Positions 35,043-38,415 of a stretch of DNA of 38,415 nt are shown here, one piece after another. Position numbers and translations under genes: made by a program. This DNA is from Verrucomicrobiota bacterium (GTDB taxonomy: Bacteria; Verrucomicrobiota; Verrucomicrobiia; Opitutales; Opitutaceae), in NCBI GenBank assembly GCA_963205455.1, contig CAUJJL010000085.1, positions 1-38,415 of the forward strand, in the 5' to 3' direction. The notes under the pieces were generated by a model that saw only the letters and a list, made by a program, of their open reading frames with translations, searched no databases and was not told the origin of the DNA. Every line of letters starts with the position of its first letter. Positions within the stretch are counted from its first letter, which is position 1.

Positions 35043-35072
35043 GGCAGTCCCGGACTCGGGTCCGGAACTGCC
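35043..35072 (+). terminator. Terminator-like hairpin between oxidoreductase and propeller genes
   Basis: GGCAGT (35043-35048) and CCGGA (35050-35054) pair with TCCGG (35061-35065) and ACTGCC (35067-35072), with one mismatch and a six-base loop. A T-rich but interrupted tract (35073-35084) follows. It stands 34 bases before the start of the propeller gene, so it may attenuate read-through or lie in its leader. Confidence 0.55.
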
Positions 35073-35106
35073 TTATCTTCCTTCCCCAACACAAGAGACC
35101 TATCCG

Positions 35107-36549
35107 ATGAAATTACTCGCGACCCTGTCCCTGGGCTTTTTTCTGGCCAATGCGCTGGTGGCTGAACCTGTCGGATTGAGGAAAACCCTCCTGCTCGATT
35201 CCACGCTGATCGAGAGCAGTGAGAATATCCGCATCGCCGTCGGGCAGCCCGAAAAATACCCCGGCAATCCGCTTTTCGGAGAGGACCGCCCCTGGGAACC
35301 GCGGTTCGACAACATGTATCCGAACGTCATCCGGGACGAAAGCGACGGGTTGTACAAATGCTGGTATAACCCTTTTCTGGTCGAGGTGGAGGACTGGCTG
35401 GGTTCAACCAACGAGCGCAAACGCTGGCTCTATCCGCGGCAATCGGGATTGTGCTATGCCGTTTCCAAGGACGGTATCCACTGGGAGAAGCCGAACTTCG
35501 ACATTCTGCCGTTTCGCGGCCAGCCGAGCAATATCCTGATGCGCGATGTCCACGGCGTGGGGGTTTTCCGTGACGCACGGGAAACCGATCCCGGGAAGCG
35601 CTACAAGTCGATTTTTGTCAATCAAGTTGAGGGCCGACGCACGACGGTGGCAGTGGCGTTTTCCGCCGATGGCATCCATTGGGGACCCCAGACGGTTCTC
35701 TCCAATGTGAAGCTCATGGCCGACACCCACAACAACGCCCTCTGGGCACCGACGCTCAAGCGCTATGTGGCCTTCACTCGGGATTGGGATCCGCGAGAGT
35801 GGAAACGTAACAGCAAGGGCGAAATCCCGGCTGTGCGCCTGGTGTCGCGGATTGAGAGCGAGGATTTCGAACATTGGAGCGATCCCCAGACGGTTCTGCG
35901 CGGGGTGAACGACAATATGCAAGTTTATGCGATGCCCGTTTTCTACTATGCCGGGATTTATCTGGGCCTCCCCGTCATTATCAATGCGAAGGACGATCGC
36001 ACGCACGCCGAGCTGGCGTGGAGCAAGGATACGATCAACTGGCACAGGGTGGACATTGGCACCCCGCTGATTCCGAACAGTGAGACGAAGGGCGATTACG
36101 ATTGGGGTTGCGCCTATCCGGCCGCCATTCCGCTTTTTACAAGAGAGGGAATCAAGCTCTACTATGCCGGCAGCGACGGCCTGCATTTTGGTGAACGGAA
36201 GGCTTATTTCGCGCTCGCGACGCTGCGTCCGGATGGCTTCGCCGCCGCGACCCCGGCTGATGCCACCAAAGCCGGGAAGATCGTAAGCATGCCGGTTGCA
36301 TTCGAAGAGGACGACGGCCTGCTGCTGACTGCCGACGTCGAGCCGGGCGGCAGTGTGCAGGTTGCGCTGCTCGATGGGAAGGGGCATGCGGTCGCTCGCT
36401 CCGCGCCGATGACGGGTTCGTTCAGTGCGCGAGCGGTCGATTGGAAGAGTCCGTCCTCCCGGCCCAAGGGTGAGTTGCGCCTGAGTTTCACCCTCTCGCA
36501 TGCCCGCCTCTATTCCTATGATATTGTTTCGCAGAAACAATCGAAGTGA
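35107..36549 (+). CDS. Secreted five-bladed beta-propeller protein (putative glycosidase), paralogue 2
   Basis: This 480-residue protein has a short signal peptide (MKLLATLSLGFFLANALVAE) and about five blade motifs (SKDGIHW, SADGIHW, SEDFEHW, SKDTINW, and a degenerate SDGLHF). A C-terminal beta-sandwich like that of the protein at 30881 follows (LTADVEPGGSVQVALLDGKG). Both proteins share the overall fold and probably arose by duplication, but their loops differ strongly. It is likely periplasmic, outer-membrane-attached or secreted. No reaction is known to me for this family. The frame is open from 34969, but the ATG at 35107 starts the signal peptide. Confidence 0.75.
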   Translation: MKLLATLSLGFFLANALVAEPVGLRKTLLLDSTLIESSENIRIAVGQPEKYPGNPLFGEDRPWEPRFDNMYPNVIRDESDGLYKCWYNPFLVEVEDWLGSTNERKRWLYPRQSGLCYAVSKDGIHWEKPNFDILPFRGQPSNILMRDVHGVGVFRDARETDPGKRYKSIFVNQVEGRRTTVAVAFSADGIHWGPQTVLSNVKLMADTHNNALWAPTLKRYVAFTRDWDPREWKRNSKGEIPAVRLVSRIESEDFEHWSDPQTVLRGVNDNMQVYAMPVFYYAGIYLGLPVIINAKDDRTHAELAWSKDTINWHRVDIGTPLIPNSETKGDYDWGCAYPAAIPLFTREGIKLYYAGSDGLHFGERKAYFALATLRPDGFAAATPADATKAGKIVSMPVAFEEDDGLLLTADVEPGGSVQVALLDGKGHAVARSAPMTGSFSARAVDWKSPSSRPKGELRLSFTLSHARLYSYDIVSQKQSK

Positions 36550-36583
36550 GCTCGGGCTTTTGCCTCACCGAGCGGGACGCTGA

Positions 36584-37000
36584 AGCGGGATTTCCGACGG
36601 CCGCATTGAAATCGCGCGCGTCGTTTTTGCCACGGCCGCGATCTGGCTGGCCGTCGCACTCCGGCTGGAGACGGATGGGGCGCTTCCGTTTCCGAACATC
36701 GTTTTCATCCTTACAGATGGCCAGGCATGTGCTGCATGGAGGATCCTTGTTTATATCAAGACGCCGAACATTGACGCGTTGGCGCATCGGGGTGTGCTGT
36801 TCCTGAATCATGTTGTCACGGCGTCGATCTGTTCTTGCGGTCGCGCTTCCATTTTCACCGGTCACGGTCAATACGCGCGGCGGCACGGGGTGGAGGATTT
36901 TGCAACGCCTCTTGGAATTCCGCGACTTCGCGACTGGTCCCCAATACCCACAACTCCGTCGGGTTTCAGGCCCGCTGGAGGGAATACCGGGAGAAATTGA
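36584..37000 (+). pseudogene. Truncated sulfatase (N-terminal part only)
   Basis: The frame encodes PNIVFILTDGQ, TPNIDALAHRGVLFLNHVVT, ASICSCGRASIFTG and QYARRHGVEDF, the hallmark start of a type I sulfatase, but only about 130 residues remain of a usual 450-500. There is no good start codon before the signal-like segment (IEIARVVFATAAIWLAVALR). The maturation motif reads C-S-C-G-R (36830-36844) where C-S-P-S-R is expected. After about 36910 the sulfatase-like reading continues in another frame (FRDFATGPQYPQLRR), indicating a frameshift. The lyase gene on the other strand abuts it, so the rest has been lost. Confidence 0.8.
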
Positions 37001-37021
37001 AATAGAGAGCCGTCCGGGCCG

Positions 37022-37942
37022 TCAGGCTACGCTGGAATAATCGAAGAACCCAAGGTTTTTTAACCGTTCGCGGAGGGCGGCTTCGTGCGCAGGATCCAGG
37101 CTGCGCAGCGGCAGGCGCACCGGGCCGCAGTCCACGCCGATTAATTTCATCATGGCCTTGCCGGCCGAGAGTCCGCCGAAGCTGGACATCACATCGATGA
37201 AGGCTTGGGAACTTGCCTGATCGTGACCGGCGGAAGTCAGGTCGTTCGCTTGCATTGCGCGCAGGATTCGCGAATAGAGCGGCGCGGCGAAATTATACGT
37301 GCTGCCCACCGCTCCGGTCGCTCCCAGCCTGAGGCCGGAAAGCAGGATTTCGTCCCGGCCAAAAAGTATGTCATAGCGACCTCCGGCGAATTTCCGCGCG
37401 GATTCATAGTCGTCCAGATCTTCATGCGTGAACTTTACCCCGGCGAGGGAGGGGATGTTCCCGTCCGCATGGGTGAGAAATTCCGATGCGCTGATGTCGA
37501 TCCCCGTCATCGCGGGCATGTGGTAGTAATAGAACGGCAGGGCGGGTGCGGCGGCCGCCACCCGGCGGCACCACGCAACGAGCTCCTGCGGGCCCGCTGG
37601 CTTGAAAAAGCAGGGTGCGATCGAGGCGATCGCATCCGCGCCGATTTCCTGGGCGTGTCTGGCCAGCCCGCAGCTCTCCGGCAGGCTCAGGTGCCCGACG
37701 TGCACGATTAGTTTTAATCCGGACGGCGCGGCGGCCCGCCACGCTTCCGCCATGCGGACGCGTTCATCGTTCGACAAGCTGAAGCCCTCGCCGGTGGTTC
37801 CACAAACGAATGCGCCGCTCACACCGTTGCGGGCCAACAGGTCGGCCATTCGGGGAATGACCGCGAGGTTGAGCTCCCCGTCTGGCAGGAAGGGCGTGAA
37901 CGTCGCGGCGACTAGACCGGATAGGATGGAAGTCATGGTCAT
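37022..37942 (-). CDS. nanA: N-acetylneuraminate lyase, NPL-type (DapA/DHDPS family)
   Basis: This 306-residue cytoplasmic TIM-barrel aldolase should split N-acetylneuraminate into N-acetylmannosamine and pyruvate. GTTGEG (48-53) binds the carboxylate, K170 in LAGVKFTHEDL is the Schiff-base lysine, Y140 in FYYYHMPA is the catalytic tyrosine, and GATGAVGSTYNF is diagnostic for sialate lyases. The segments GTTGEGFSLSNDER, IVHVGHLSL and AAAPALPFYYYHMPAMTG are closer to vertebrate NPL than to E. coli NanA as I remember them. The start ATG at 37942 (MTMTSILSG) is preferred over an upstream frame extending to 38134, which has no domain character. It is transcribed toward the sulfatase remnant, opposite to the propeller gene. 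Confidence 0.9.
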   Translation of the reverse strand: MTMTSILSGLVAATFTPFLPDGELNLAVIPRMADLLARNGVSGAFVCGTTGEGFSLSNDERVRMAEAWRAAAPSGLKLIVHVGHLSLPESCGLARHAQEIGADAIASIAPCFFKPAGPQELVAWCRRVAAAAPALPFYYYHMPAMTGIDISASEFLTHADGNIPSLAGVKFTHEDLDDYESARKFAGGRYDILFGRDEILLSGLRLGATGAVGSTYNFAAPLYSRILRAMQANDLTSAGHDQASSQAFIDVMSSFGGLSAGKAMMKLIGVDCGPVRLPLRSLDPAHEAALRERLKNLGFFDYSSVA

Positions 37943-38076
37943 TGAGGAGTGGCGGAAGATGAGTCCGCTGCCAGCCCGCCTCAAGTTGGGCGCGGTGGTG
38001 CCATTATTGGACCAGCACTCGGGTGTTTTTGGCCGTGTGCCACTCGCGTTGAGTTGATATTCCGGATGCGAGCGGG

Positions 38077-38415
38077 TCATTTCGACGGAGTGATCCCTTG
38101 TATCCGGCTGCTTTGCCCGCAAAGTGTAACCCATGTCCGGATCATTCCGTTGGATTCGCCCAGTCTGACCGATGCTTCCAGCTTTTCGGCTACGACGGAG
38201 TAGATCGGATACGCGCGCAGGTGCGGTGCGGGAAAATCGAGCAAAGCCGGGAAGTCGATCTCGTCGGGCTTTGACGTGACGATGTCACCGAAACCAATGT
38301 CCACTTGCAGAGAAATGCGCACATTCTCCAACCGCGCTTCCAGAGTAACGCGGGTGCCGGGGTAGGCCTCCTCTTCCCGGATGGATGTCGCGGCCACTGA
38401 GTCTGCCAGAAACGT
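38077..38415 (-). pseudogene. AbiEii/AbiGii-type nucleotidyltransferase toxin fragment, cut by window edge
   Basis: The minus-strand frame is open to the window end, so its 5' part is outside. The visible part contains VDIGFGDIVTSKPDEIDFPA, LLDFPAPHLRAYP and VVAEKLEASVRLG, typical of AbiEii-family type IV toxins. The text then diverges and stops where the family usually continues with a DxxDLW-like segment and about 80-100 further residues, so the 3' end appears degraded or frameshifted. It probably marks an old defence or mobile island next to the sialate locus. Confidence 0.75.

Noticed and set aside
35404..36540. A 378-codon minus-strand frame antisense to the second propeller gene
   Set aside because: No domain character, and the plus strand encodes a signal peptide and blade repeats.
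30881..36549. Classical sialidase Asp-boxes in the two propeller proteins
   Set aside because: The repeats read S-x-D-G-x-x-W, one residue shorter than S-x-D-x-G-x-T-W, so they fit GH32/43-like blades better.
1..38415. tRNA or rRNA genes and CRISPR arrays
   Set aside because: No cloverleaf-like segment, rRNA signature or regularly spaced repeats were seen in a reading by eye; a dedicated tRNA search was not possible.

Overview
The window looks like a chromosome segment of a free-living, saccharolytic Verrucomicrobium, most probably an Opitutaceae relative. This is inferred from the combination of gene families: large TonB-dependent receptors with carboxypeptidase-regulatory N-termini, sodium/solute symporters in place of ABC importers, secreted propeller enzymes of the kind common in the PVC group, few Shine-Dalgarno sites and moderately high GC. 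No rRNA, tRNA or taxonomic marker is present, so the assignment is not proven.

Region A (about 0.5-14.3 kb) is a glycoside-utilisation locus. A secreted six-hairpin glycosidase (495-3134) converges on a LacI-type repressor (3179-4237, minus strand). Divergent from the repressor runs a probable operon: a cytoplasmic GH65-GH63 double glycosidase, an SSS symporter, a TonB-dependent receptor and a secreted NPP-type phosphodiesterase. A near-perfect LacI operator overlaps the operon promoter and a second one lies about 110 bp downstream. The implied route is TonB receptor, then periplasmic phosphodiesterase, then symporter, then two-step cytoplasmic glycoside cleavage.

Region B (14.3-23.9 kb) is the most unusual part. 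An AraC-type regulator is divergent from a tightly packed nine-gene operon for corrinoid-dependent methyl transfer: a URO-D-family methyltransferase, a corrinoid protein, a MetF-like methylene-THF reductase with a cysteine-rich C-terminus, a pterin-binding methyltransferase, an amidohydrolase, a RACo-type corrinoid activator, a MetH-activation-domain-like protein and two small proteins I cannot assign. It resembles an anaerobic demethylation module delivering methyl groups to tetrahydrofolate. The URO-D protein lacks the residues that normally bind zinc, so its substrate is open.

Region C (24-38 kb) looks like a sialic-acid (or related nonulosonate) locus: a GntR/LacI hybrid regulator, a SiaT-like symporter, a TonB-dependent receptor, two paralogous secreted five-bladed propeller proteins, an SDR dehydrogenase, a Gfo/Idh/MocA oxidoreductase and an N-acetylneuraminate lyase of the vertebrate-like NPL type. 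No recognisable sialidase is present, which makes the propeller proteins candidates for new glycan-cleaving enzymes. This region carries scars: a transposase remnant, a decayed partial copy of the regulator, a truncated sulfatase and, at the right edge, a degraded AbiEii-type toxin fragment.
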